Part shown: positions 48,340-57,049 of the stretch, piece by piece
How the letters are laid out: every line of letters starts with the position of its first letter
How positions within the stretch are numbered: the first letter of the stretch is position 1
NCBI RefSeq assembly: GCF_000372725.1
Contig: NW_005195300.1
Location: forward strand, 285,816 to 349,815
Direction: 5' to 3'
From: Emiliania huxleyi CCMP1516
Lineage: Eukaryota > Haptophyta > Isochrysidales > Noelaerhabdaceae
Length of the DNA: 64,000 nt
Notes under the pieces: model-generated
The model's database searches: none
Told to the model about the DNA's origin: nothing
The model's input: only the letters and a program-made list of their open reading frames with translations
Made by a program: the position numbers and the translations under genes

Positions 48340-48924
48340 GAATCGCGCTACGCCGTCTGGAGCTGGGGCTGTGGATACAACGGCAGGTTGGGCCACGGCG
48401 ACGAGCAACGCCAGCTGCTGCCGAAGAAGGTCGAGGCCTTTGCTGGCCAGCGCGTCGTCGCTGTGTCGGCTGGTTACCAGCACAGCCTCGCCATCACCGC
48501 CGACGGCGCCGTCTGGAGCTGGGGCGATGGAGGCCGTGGCAAGCTGGGCCACGGCGACGAGCAGGACCAGCTGCTGCCGAAGAAGGTCGAGGCCTTTGCT
48601 GGCCAGCGCGTCGTCGCTGTGTCGGCTGGTTACCAGCACAGCCTCGCCCGCACTGCCGACAACGCCGTCTGGAGCTGGGGCGGTGGAGGCCCTGGTCAGT
48701 TGGGCCACGGCAACCAGCAGAACCAGCTTCTGCCGAAGAAGATTGAGGCCTTGGCGCGGCGCGTGGTCGCTGTGTCAGCCGGATCCGTGCACAGCCTCGC
48801 CTTCACTGCCACCGGCGCCGTTCTTGCCTGGGGCCAAGGCGAGACCGGCTGCCTGGGCCACGGAGAGGACCTGTCGAACCAGCAGCTGCCCAAGGAGATC
48901 GAGGGGTGGGCGTCGGGGCGGTGA
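48340..48924 (+). pseudogene. Truncated copy of the F-box/RCC1 gene
   Basis: Four RCC1 repeats in an open frame (AVWSWGCGYNGRLGHGDEQ, VVAVSAGYQHSLAITADG, VWSWGDGGRGKLGHGDEQ and LAWGQGETGCLGHGEDLS), ending EIEGWASGR like the full gene at 27887-29323. The F-box and first repeats are missing. Similarity starts abruptly near 48345, and it continues past the stop to about 49080, covering the 3' flank. This is therefore a segmental copy rather than a processed one. The frame is intact, so a short product is possible, but no start or promoter is evident. Confidence 0.75.
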
Positions 48925-49401
48925 GAAGAGAGAGAGGGCGTCGAGTCGAACCAGCGGCTGCTTCTGTGAGAAGATCGAGCTTCAAGGCGTGGGGGCGCCC
49001 ACCGTGGGGAAGTCGGTGTGGAGGAGATGATTCCGTCTAGGATTCCGTCCACCGTCGTAAATGTAAAGGTCGCAATTACAGCGCGGGAACGGAGCTCTGC
49101 GGACTGCGCTTTAAATGCAGTACTATCTACTAACCCGAAGAACTCGGAGCATTCAGATTCCCATTCTCACCGAGAGGGCTCGCGTCGACGGACCGCGGGT
49201 TCCTCCCGCAAATTCCCGGAGACCCGAGAAGCGGCCCGTTCTGGAGCTGCACAACGGCTTGAACTCCAACCCTAACCCTAACCTTGACCCTAATCCTAAC
49301 CCGAGCCCGAACCCGACCGAAGCGTCGCTCATCCTGATGTGTCGCCCTGTGCGCTAGCTGTGCTGTAAGCGGCGCTGAGATGCGTTGGGACTATACCGCG
49401 C
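48925..49401. other. Duplicated RCC1 3' flank and telomere-like DNA
   Basis: 48925-49080 matches the flank of the full RCC1 gene (27770-27886, reversed). At 49263-49320 lie degenerate telomere-like units (aaccctaaccctaaccttga followed by ccctaatcctaaccc). No gene is seen. Confidence 0.6.
49263..49320. repeat. Degenerate interstitial telomeric repeat
   Basis: About nine hexamers of ccctaa type with drift toward ccgaac at the right end. Confidence 0.8.
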
Positions 49402-50061
49402 TCAGAGGTCAAGGCAGCACACCACGCAATCGCAACCACCGACTCCACTGCAGCGAAACGCGGTGTCGCAGCCTCCGGCGTCGCAGCCGCCGCTCGGCTG
49501 GCCGGGCTCTCCCAGCCTCTCGGGCAACCTGTCGGATGACAGGACCAGGCGGGCGAGCGCCAGCTGAGCAGAGGAGAGGTTGTCGTCGCAGATCGCCACC
49601 GCCCGCGCGCGCCGATTCTTGTTCCGAACCTCCTTACCCGCAGCGACCAGGTTCCGCAGCTCGGTGTCTTCCACGAGGCGCTTCTCCTTCCAGAAGCCGT
49701 GGGTCGGCATGGCAGCGGCGCCGACAGCGGCGCCGGCCGAGGAGGCGCCACTGTACTGCTTCCGGCCGACGCTGCCTCACCACTTGCGCACGCTGTGCAG
49801 GATGCGGCTCCACTTGCGCACGCGGTTGTGCAGCAGGTCCATCTCTTGCAGCCAGTCCGGATCCCAGTCGGGATCCTTAGATGGGAAGTGGCGCGATACT
49901 GTGAGCCGCAGCTTCGCCTCTTTGATAATCCGCGCCGCCTCCGGCAGCGCGTCCTCCTGCTGTAGCGTCTGTGCCGGAGCGGACGCAGGTTGGAACGCTG
50001 TCGCGTTCACGTTGAGACCCGATCTTGAAAGCGCCGACACCGGCAAGTCTGCGGCTGCCAT
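49402..50061 (-). CDS. Unknown protein with an in-frame TGA
   Basis: From the ATG at 50061 a 94-residue frame reads MAAADLPVSALSRSGLNVNA and then includes RHFPSKDPDWDPDWLQEMDL before KWSRILHSVRKW and TGA. The same frame continues after the TGA with GSVGRKQYSG, THGFWKEKRLVEDTELRNLV and ARAVAICDDNLSSAQLALA, ending in a Cys-rich tail at 49402. A 30-nt segment that starts GTGAGG at the TGA and ends CAG could be a very short intron that restores one frame. Alternatives are a sequencing error, readthrough, or two separate ORFs. I do not recognise the family. It diverges from the Orai-like gene across a 190-bp interval. Confidence 0.4.
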
Positions 50062-50136
50062 TCAACCTCTTTTTATTACCCATTCAAGCTCTTCGCCACC
50101 TCCCAACGCCGGCCGTTCCCAGAAAAAGAAAGTGAC

Positions 50137-50196
50137 GACCGCGCGCGCGTACCGTGCAGGGGTCCCCTAGCCGCTCGGAGCCCGAACCCGGCAGGA
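50137..50196 (+). repeat. 48-bp dispersed segment, copy 2
   Basis: Counterpart of 44378-44425, placed between the divergent starts at 50061 and 50249. A promoter role or a small repeat are both possible. Confidence 0.7.
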
Positions 50197-50248
50197 GCGC
50201 TGGGTGCAGGTACACCAGGGCCGACGCTGTCGTGGACGCTGTCGCGGC

Positions 50249-51523
50249 ATGCTGCAGGCGGACAAACAGGTGCTGCTCGCCGGCGTCAAGCGGAACGCGC
50301 TCGAGCTCCGGCAAAAGGAGCTCGACTTCAACGTGGAGCGGTTCACCAACCTGGCGACGCAGGCGTCGGTCATCGCCGGGTTCTCCTTCGAGAGCCTGGT
50401 CGAGCTCGAGGTGCCCGAGGACACGCACTGGCTCCTCTCTTCGACCTACTTCGTCTTTGGCTCCGCGGCGATGGCCATGTCGCTCTACTGCCTCGTCGTC
50501 TCGTCGTTCGCGTGCGTCTTTGGGCACCGGCTCGCGCTGCAGGGGCCTCACGGCTCGCTCGAGAAGGCGGTGACCATCATGGTGTCGCACCGGCTGCACA
50601 TCTTCGCCGTCGCCGGCGCCTCCCTGCTCTGCCTCGTCCTCGCGGCCGTCCTCATGGCATGGATCAAGATGGGGCCGGCCGCCGGCGTCGTCTCCGCTAT
50701 CTTCCTCGCGTTCGGCGGTGCAGTCTCGTACCGGATGCACCTGCTGCTCGGCTTGTTTCAGATCCCAGAGAGCCAGGTGGTCACCGGCGCTGTGCAGGTC
50801 AACTCGCCAAACGAGTCTGGCGCCGCCATCGACCTCTCTCGGCTCAACCTGAGGCCGCGCGGCGCCCGTTTTCTTCTTCTTAGAGGCACCACCCACGGTT
50901 TCTTTTTTAGGCTCAACCCCGGCAGCGCGGCGCACGCGCATGCGAGGGCTGTGCGTGGTGGCGGCGGCGGCGGCTACCAGCGACTCGCAGACGTCGAGCG
51001 CGGCTCCTCCTGCTCCGCTTTCTCGCTCGCCTCGCAGACGGCTTCGTGCTGCTCGGCGGCGTCAACTTGCGCGCCTCCGCCCTCGCTGGCCGGGCGGCCA
51101 GCCGAGATGATGCACCATGAGGGCCACCTCTTCAAGAAGGGCGAGCCGGGCTTCCTCGGGAAGCGCGAGGCGCCTCGCCGCCGCTACTTTGTGCTACGCG
51201 GGCCGCGGCTGTACTACTTCCGCGCGTGGGAAGACTACGGCTCGGGCGGGTTCGGCGGCGCGATCAACGCCGCGCAGCCGATCGACATGCAGCAACACGA
51301 GCCGATGGTGCTCGCCAGCTCGCCCGACGGGCCGAACAGGTTCGACTTGCTGCCGACGGGGGACCCGAGCGCGCGAAAGTGGGAGCTGCAGGCGCCCACC
51401 CCCGAGGAGCTCAAGGACTGGCTCGCGGCGCTGCGCGGGGCGCGCTCGATCGCCTCGCGCTCGCAGTGCTCCGCCGTGGCGGAGCTGAGCGCGCCGCAGA
51501 TTGTCATGCCGATGCAGTACTAG
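50249..51523 (+). CDS. Orai-like Ca2+ channel fused to a PH domain
   Basis: Orai proteins form the pore of store-operated calcium entry in the plasma membrane. Two exons, 50249-50841 and 50911-51523, flank a 69-nt GC-AG intron. Unspliced it also stays in frame, adding 23 residues. The N-terminal half has ELRQKELDFNVERFTNLATQ, then ASVIAGFSFESLVELEVPED, which aligns with the Orai TM1 pore helix and its acidic filter residue. Further helices follow (STYFVFGSAAMAMSLYCLVV, HIFAVAGASLLCLVLAAVLM and VVSAIFLAFGGAVSYRM). The cytosolic tail ends in a PH domain (HEGHLFKKGEPGFLGK, RRRYFVLRGPRLYYFRAW, KWELQAPTPEELKDWLAAL), which binds phosphoinositides or proteins. A lipid-gated or lipid-targeted calcium channel would be a reasonable guess. 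The start Met of MLQADKQVLL is the likely one. Confidence 0.82.
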   Translation: MLQADKQVLLAGVKRNALELRQKELDFNVERFTNLATQASVIAGFSFESLVELEVPEDTHWLLSSTYFVFGSAAMAMSLYCLVVSSFACVFGHRLALQGPHGSLEKAVTIMVSHRLHIFAVAGASLLCLVLAAVLMAWIKMGPAAGVVSAIFLAFGGAVSYRMHLLLGLFQIPESQVVTGAVQVNSPNESGAAIDLSRLNLRPRGARFLLLRGTTHGFFFRLNPGSAAHAHARAVRGGGGGGYQRLADVERGSSCSAFSLASQTASCCSAASTCAPPPSLAGRPAEMMHHEGHLFKKGEPGFLGKREAPRRRYFVLRGPRLYYFRAWEDYGSGGFGGAINAAQPIDMQQHEPMVLASSPDGPNRFDLLPTGDPSARKWELQAPTPEELKDWLAALRGARSIASRSQCSAVAELSAPQIVMPMQY

Positions 51524-51686
51524 GACTCCTCCGAGGAGGTCGGAGCTTGAGTCAAGCTCGCACGTCGCAGCCTCTCCACACTGTAGTATGAGCAGAGGGA
51601 AGCAAAGAGCCGCATCGCTCCTCCCCCTTTTTTGTATTTTGACTGCGTTGATCTTCTTTTTCCTTGTTGGTCGCTCACGTCTCGCG

Positions 51687-51833
51687 ATGTCCGCCCCACG
51701 CCCCAGCCCCACCCCGACCCCCCCCGCGGACCGGGGCCCCCGGTCCCCGCGCACGCCCAGCTCTGAGCGCGCCGCTCGCCCTCGCGCGACGCGCGCTCCT
51801 GTGAGCTTGCGGCGGCCCAGTAGGAGTGCATGA
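51687..51833 (+). CDS. Small 48-residue Pro/Arg-rich ORF with conserved start context
   Basis: MSAPRPSPTPTPPADRGPRS followed by an Arg/Ser-rich end. Composition alone would not support a gene. The ATG has the ctcgcgatgtcc context shared with the RCC1 gene and 44310, and is preceded by a T-rich leader, so it may be the first exon of a broken or unspliced gene. Confidence 0.25.
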   Translation: MSAPRPSPTPTPPADRGPRSPRTPSSERAARPRATRAPVSLRRPSRSA

Positions 51834-52094
51834 CTACACCCACGTGGCTAGAAAATTGGCGTAGTAGTAATAAGCATATATGATTTCGATGTTGACTTGT
51901 TGATTTCTCTCTGACTTTGCATTTCTGTCTGTGGTGATGCCTTTCCCTGAGAACGCACACAACGCCTCGTGTGTAATGCCCCGTGTGTTCCGCGAGTGCG
52001 TGTGCCCCGTCGTCCGTGCTAGGACGTGTGTAACACTGACTGACTGACTCGTGGCCTTCGTTCGATGGAGCGACTGTCCTCTCGAGAGCAGCCT

Positions 52095-53198
52095 TTAAAG
52101 GCAAGCCTTGGGGATCACGTAGATGTCGTGCGACTTGGGGTTGCGACCTGGCCAGAAATTGTCGCACGAGGCTGTGAGGCGGCACCACGCATTGCGGCCA
52201 AGGCTCCGCGGCAGCGGCTGCCAGAAGGAGAGGTAGTTGCAAGCGGGATCGTCACGGCACTTCCGTTTGCACGTCTCAAGGATGTGGGCGGGAGAGGTGC
52301 CGCTCACAAAGCCGTCATACGAGGCTGGCTTGTCGTGGCAGGACTTGCTATCTTGGGTCGGCGCTGGCACGAGACACGCCTCGCCGCCGGAGCCTTCTTC
52401 CCCGGAGCCAGAGCCTTCTTCGCCGGAGCTAGCTTCGCCCGAGCCGTAGTCGCCGTCACCAAGGTCCTCACCAGAGCCCGAATTGCACATGTCCCCGCAG
52501 GCCGAGCAGCCGTTCCATGAGCACTTTTGCGACCATGGTTGCGTCTTGGTCTCGCAGAATGGTTTGCACTCAGGCTCGGCGCCGCACTCGGAGCAGCCGT
52601 TGCAGCCCCCCCAGTTGCACTTCTTATCCCAGGCCTGTGTCTTGGTCTCGCAGAATGCCTTGCACACCGGCGCGGGAGGACCGGTCACAAGAGGAGGCAT
52701 GGTAGGGTTGTACTCAAGCGGCGGAGGAAGCATGCACTCGGTGCAGCCGCCACAGCCGGTCCAGCTGCACAGGGCGTCCCAGGGTTGCGTCTTTGCTGCA
52801 CAGAAGCCCTGGCATTCCGAGGAGCCAGAGCCTTCTTCCCCTGAGCCTTCTTCCCCTGAGGCTTCTTCCCCGGAGCCAGAGCCTGGTTCGCACTCGCTGC
52901 AGCCTGCGCAGCCCGACCAGTTGCAAATCTTCTCCCAGCCGTGGGTCTTGGAAGCGCAAAAGGGGCTGCAGTTGGGCTGAGGCTGTTGGAGCGGTGCGCA
53001 TTCTGGGCAGATGCCGCAGCCTGCCCAGGAGCACAGCTTCTCCCAGCCGTGGGTCTTGGCTTTACAAAATGGCTGGCACAGTGCATCGATGGGTGCAGTG
53101 CCCCCGAGCACTGTGTGCGGCCCGAACCGGTCCCCGGTCGGACTCTGACCGAGGACGCATCCGGCAAGTTGAAAGGTCAGAAGAGCGCGACGCAGCAT
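52095..53198 (-). CDS. Secreted Cys-repeat protein with PAN/Apple-like C-terminus
   Basis: 367 residues. A signal peptide (MLRRALLTFQLAGCVLG) is followed by five repeats of about 30 residues with the pattern CxxFCxxKTxxWxxxCxWxGCxxC and usually SEC, for example CKAFCETKTQAWDKKCNWGG. Repeats 2 and 3, and the last repeat and the C-terminal domain, are separated by Ser-Gly-Glu-Glu linkers (GSGEEASGEEGSGEEGSG), which suit extended acidic spacers. The C-terminal domain (SCHDKPASYDGFVSGTSPAH, CKRKCRDDPACNYLSFWQP, WCRLTASCDNFWPGR) resembles a PAN/Apple module that binds proteins or sugars. The product is probably exported or on the cell surface. The repeat's conserved Trp and Cys suggest a small disulfide fold of its own. 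No paralogue lies in this window. Confidence 0.82.
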   Translation of the reverse strand: MLRRALLTFQLAGCVLGQSPTGDRFGPHTVLGGTAPIDALCQPFCKAKTHGWEKLCSWAGCGICPECAPLQQPQPNCSPFCASKTHGWEKICNWSGCAGCSECEPGSGSGEEASGEEGSGEEGSGSSECQGFCAAKTQPWDALCSWTGCGGCTECMLPPPLEYNPTMPPLVTGPPAPVCKAFCETKTQAWDKKCNWGGCNGCSECGAEPECKPFCETKTQPWSQKCSWNGCSACGDMCNSGSGEDLGDGDYGSGEASSGEEGSGSGEEGSGGEACLVPAPTQDSKSCHDKPASYDGFVSGTSPAHILETCKRKCRDDPACNYLSFWQPLPRSLGRNAWCRLTASCDNFWPGRNPKSHDIYVIPKACL

Positions 53199-53382
53199 CC
53201 GAAGAGTGGAGCGCGAGAGGGTTCCGTCGAAAAGAAACGTCGGCGGAGTGGGCGAGGACGCGCGTTCTGCCGCCGACGCCCGACGGTGCGTTGCGCGACG
53301 CCCGACGGTGCGTTGCGCGATGGGTGGGGGACGGACGTGTGTTTGCTTTCGTCATTACAAATTAAAGTTAATTAAAGCCGGG

Positions 53383-53450
53383 AGGCGGCCTGGCGGAGCG
53401 GTCAGAGCAGCACTGCGCCGGCCGGCGATCGACCCTCGACTATAACACGG
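53383..53450 (+). repeat. tRNA-like segment, not an intact tRNA
   Basis: ggcctggcggagcggtcaga resembles a tRNA D-arm/A box, and ggcgatcgaccctcg about 35 nt later resembles a weak B box. A complete acceptor stem and T-arm cannot be drawn. It may be the head of another SINE. Confidence 0.3.
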
Positions 53451-54163
53451 GCTCTATTGAACGGCCTCAAGGTGCTCTCTAGGGCTGCCCATTCCGCTCG
53501 CCCGGCTACGTCGCCGGGCTTCGAAGGAAAAGGTTTCGCTCGGCACGGCGTCGGAGAGCAAACTTCGGCGTTCGTCCTATAGCAGGGGGGGGAATGCTGG
53601 CAGGGCACGGTCACTTGCAGTGTTGGCTCCCAAGCAGCAGCCAAGATGAAGGAGGCTGGAGATATTGGTCTCGCTGAGCTGATGTGTGCACTAGACCGAT
53701 ATGAATCTCATGGCGTGCTGTGGGCGAATACGGTGCCGATGGTGGGATGAACTCTCTCTCAGCAGTCGAGAGTCGACTCTCGACGCAGGCCGCACCACAA
53801 GTCGGTTGGGCTTTCGCGTCACGGTGGGCTGCGGTTTGTAACTCGACTGCCGATCGCGCGTGCGGGCTGTACCACTAAAAAGTTGACCGTATCCGACAGC
53901 GACAGGCGCACTCCCGCCTTCGCTGTTGTCGCCGAATCGCCGGTCCGGAAAAGAATTCTCCGCGGGAACAAGAGAAACGCGATCAACGCAGTACCAAAAC
54001 ACGCACGCCGATTCAGAGAAGACACAACACATAGGCCACTCTCAGTCTCCCTCCCTCCCTTGAGCCTTGTTCACACCACACACACACAACACTTCACACC
54101 GCGCGTCGGGGGGGACTACGCAATGCGCTGCGCATCTCGCAGAACTAAGTCGTCGGAGACGGA

Positions 54164-54202
54164 GGGAGGGAGGGAGGGAGGGAGGGAGGGAGGGAGGGAG
54201 TC
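54164..54202. repeat. (GGGA)n microsatellite
   Basis: About nine and a half gggagggag-type units, interrupted only at the ends. Confidence 0.95.
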
Positions 54203-54311
54203 GAGGAGCCAGCGGGCGCGGAAGAGCTGGCCGCCTGCTCTTTGGGCGCGAGAAGGCACCAGAGCCGCTGGGTGCCATAAGTCTCGGCCTGCGCCACGAA
54301 CATGCCGCACG

Positions 54312-54498
54312 TCTCCAACCCTAACCCTAACCCTAACCCTAACCCGACGAACCCAAAGCATTCACCGAGAGCTCGTGTCGACAGACTGCTGATTCCTCCA
54401 TTTGGTTTCGGCCTTGGGCTGCACAACGCGCGACTTGAACTCTCTGACTAACCCTGATATCCTCTAACCCTAACCCTAACCCTAACCCTAACCCTTGC
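54312..54498. repeat. Two interstitial TTAGGG-type telomeric islands
   Basis: Perfect ccctaa hexamers occur at 54317-54344 and again at about 54464-54493, with about 120 bp of ordinary DNA between them. Confidence 0.93.
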
Positions 54499-54884
54499 TC
54501 TGCCCGCCGCCACTGCCGCTGCCAGAGGCGCGCCACGCATGGCGCGCCGCGGCCCCGTGGCCCGTGTCACGAGCTCAGAACTTGTGAAATTTTCAATGAA
54601 ACGGGGGCGGCCGAAACGTTTCCTGTGAAATTCACATGTGAAAGTGAAAGTGTGAAATTTCACTCACGAACCCTGCGGGGTCCACACGGCTCTCGTCTGC
54701 GGGCTGGGTGTGCCCGCCGATCGTCTGGCCGTAAAGAGAGAGAGCGTTGCGGACGCTTCATTCTGTTCGTTGTCGTCTGTGAGGTCTTTCCCGGCACACT
54801 CGAAATGCCTCAAATGTGGCATGTTGTGCGAGTATATGTATGGTTCTTGCACTTGTGCAAGATTGGGCGTCTTCTGCCGCAGTC

Positions 54885-54975
54885 CCTTTGATGGGAGGCC
54901 CCAGGGTGGGGGCCGCCTCGAACCCCCGGCCAGGGATTCGAGCGGAGGGTGCCCCGGATTCATCTATCCGTTGGG
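54885..54975 (-). mobile_element. SINE-like fragment with tRNA-type box
   Basis: On the minus strand ccgggggttcgaggcggccc contains a ggttcgag box preceded by a mirrored ccctggccgggggttcgag. No second copy exists in the window, so this is weak. Confidence 0.3.
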
Positions 54976-55137
54976 CCCCGGCACCTATTTTAGAACTGAT
55001 CACTTTGCGCAGCAACCGTCGGCCGCCGCTTTTTAGCTGGACGGCGGTACGCTGCGCCGTCGCTCTGTCGTGCACGCTCTCGTGCCTCGTTGTTGTGACC
55101 CACCCTGTCCCACCCGTGTGTGATCAGTGTCTACGGA

Positions 55138-55290
55138 GGGAGTGTCTTCGGCTCACGCCAGGGCGCTCGTTGCTCCTCCGTCTCTTTGTATCGTCCTCAG
55201 TGGGGGAGACCGCGACACCGGTGACGGAGCGCAGTTGGGAGTGTCTTCGGCTCACGCCAGGGCGCTCGTTGCTCCTCCGTCTCTTTGTAT
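55138..55290. repeat. 58-bp direct duplication
   Basis: gagtgtcttcggctcacgcc through ctcctccgtctctttgtatc occurs at about 55140-55195 and again at 55235-55290, 95 bp apart, without change over most of its length. Confidence 0.9.
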
Positions 55291-55354
55291 CTTCCATACT
55301 GCATTTATCAGAAGACGGGCCAAAAGCGTCGAAAATGTCCCAAAAAGCGTGTCT

Positions 55355-55500
55355 CGAGTTTGTTGCAGCCCCACAGCCAGCGCGGGCTGCCGGGACGCAC
55401 CGCGAGCTGGATACACGCACTCCCTGGGTCCCAGGGAGTGCGTGTATCCAACTGGAGTGAGTAGGCTCGACGCCGCGCTCGCTGTGGGGCTGCAACAAAG
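55355..55500. mobile_element. Foldback element with nested perfect palindrome
   Basis: The outer arms (gtttgttgcagccccacagc near 55357 and gctgtggggctgcaacaaag ending near 55500) are inverted. The centre 55409-55449 is a 41-bp palindrome with 20-bp perfect arms around ggatacacgcactccctggg. It is MITE-like. Confidence 0.75.
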
Positions 55501-56029
55501 TCGCCGCCGAGCGTGCCATCGAAGGCGTCCCGTCGGAGGTGATGGAGTGTGAGACCTGAGGCTGCGGAGGTGACGCCTGAGGTACCGGCCCGTGTACGGC
55601 GACTCAGCCGGCGACCGCCACGGGCTCAGACGAGACTTGTCGACGCGTTCCGGCTCAGCTTCACCGTGGTCATCGGGCGTCTGTCGACGTCAGGACCACC
55701 CATACAGCTCGCGGGTTTGAGGTCGCAAGAGCCAAGATGGTGGCGTTTGGACATCCCAACCATCACACAAGACAGCCTGTAGGTGATGGCGGGACGGCGC
55801 AGTGTTTGTGGCACTCGGCAGTAGGCACCCGCGGCACAGCCCCGCGGTCGGCTCTCGCGGGCTGCGGAACCGGCCCCAGAAGGGGACGGTCCGGGCGAGT
55901 GTGGCAGCTCCTGCGCTAGTATGGGCACCCTCTATCACAACACTACTGATCCTGGCCATTAGAGCTGCCAGGGATAGCGTCAGGAGCTGGTAGGAGTCAA
56001 AACCCCTCATATTTGAGACATCGTGGCCC

Positions 56030-56830
56030 AGCCGCGCAGTCTCACGCCCGACTGTTCTTCACCTTCCTAGCTGACTAACTTCACGTGGGGCTAGCACGCA
56101 CGCACACATGGCAAGACTAAGGGTAAGGGCGTCTACGCCCTTACTACAAGTCCGCCGACTAAATGATTTTCGACCGACCGCAGGGAAACGCAGGACGCCC
56201 CCCCACTTGACTGTTTGATACTATCTGTACGAGAACGGTCGAGAGCTGATCTCAACCTGTAGCTCTGTCTTCTCGCGAGAACTGTGACCAGTTGTGTACC
56301 CCTAGCCTGCCCCCCGAAACCGACTTAGCTATTGGAAGCCCACGATAAGACAACAACAAAGTACATATGATAGTTTAGACGATCTCTACATAAGTTGGGG
56401 TTGGCGCGGCCCTCACCAGACTTTCGTTAGATGTGAGCGCAACTTTCCTTTCTTTCGCGCGACAACACCGCAAAAATTCGCGACACTTTTGGTAAGGGCC
56501 AATACATACGGCTTTACACAAGCAAGTGCAAGACGGCGTATCCGTATTTTCACACGCAGCTACGTCCCGTATGTCCCAGAACGTGCGGCCACATCTCGGA
56601 GAGAGGAAGATGGGAGGTCGGCCTTGAGAGCTTACGGGGGTCGCCCGCGCCAATCTTACAACAAAACTCCCTCGCACAACACTGGGCCATTGATTGATGG
56701 GAAGGCGAAACACAGTCCGACCAACGACTGGGACACCAACGCGGTATGGGTGGACGCTAGACGGGCGATGACGGTCACACAGGAGCGACACACAGAACCA
56801 CAAGACAAGACACTCAGCCAAACTGGCTGC
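56030..56830. mobile_element. Possible short transposable unit with related ends
   Basis: The left end (cgcccgactgttcttcaccttcc, written in parts: cgcccgactg, ttcttcacct) and the right end (reverse complement of 56690-56815) both resemble the dispersed terminal-like repeat also seen at 25805-25920 and 30655-30715. The interior is lower in GC than the surroundings. Confidence 0.4.
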
Positions 56831-56902
56831 CACACATCCTGAGCGAACTTCCCTAGTCACCCGCGGCCGGACTCCATCCGGGCCAATTAGGAAAGCGCGC
56901 AT
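56375..56902 (-). CDS. Hypothetical 175-residue ORF inside a repeat unit
   Basis: It opens MRAFLIGPDGVRPRVTREVR. A middle stretch LPINQWPSVVRGSFVVRLA and a Cys-rich SCTCLCKAVCIGP segment are visible, but nothing matches a family I know. It overlaps the repeat-like right end of the unit at 56030-56830, so it may be a remnant or a chance frame. Confidence 0.2.
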   Translation of the reverse strand: MRAFLIGPDGVRPRVTREVRSGCVAASLAECLVLWFCVSLLCDRHRPSSVHPYRVGVPVVGRTVFRLPINQWPSVVRGSFVVRLARATPVSSQGRPPIFLSPRCGRTFWDIRDVAACENTDTPSCTCLCKAVCIGPYQKCREFLRCCRAKERKVALTSNESLVRAAPTPTYVEIV

Positions 56903-57049
56903 CCGCCCAAGGGGCGTAATAGCCCGAACCCTTCACGCAGAGCCTGAAAGACCGCTCGGCACCACCGCGCGGGCAGGGTCACCTGCTCCCAGTCGCTGCA
57001 GTGGGCATCTAAAGATTCCGTGCAAGCAAGCCGAGCAGCCTGCCGGTCC

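Larger units (their letters stand above)
53199..57049. other. Repeat-rich intergenic region
   Basis: It holds a tRNA-like segment (53383-53450), telomeric islands (54312-54346 and 54462-54498), a (GGGA)n run, gtgaaatttc-type short repeats (54580-54665), a SINE-like box (54890-54960), a direct duplication (55138-55290), a foldback (55355-55500), and a TE-like unit (56030-56830). Apart from the weak ORF at 56375-56902 no gene is supported. Confidence 0.5.

Noticed and set aside
49670-49780. Selenocysteine at the in-frame TGA
   Set aside because: Sequence around it (KW-TGA-GSVG) has no CxxU-type motif or known selenoprotein context, and no SECIS was recognised.
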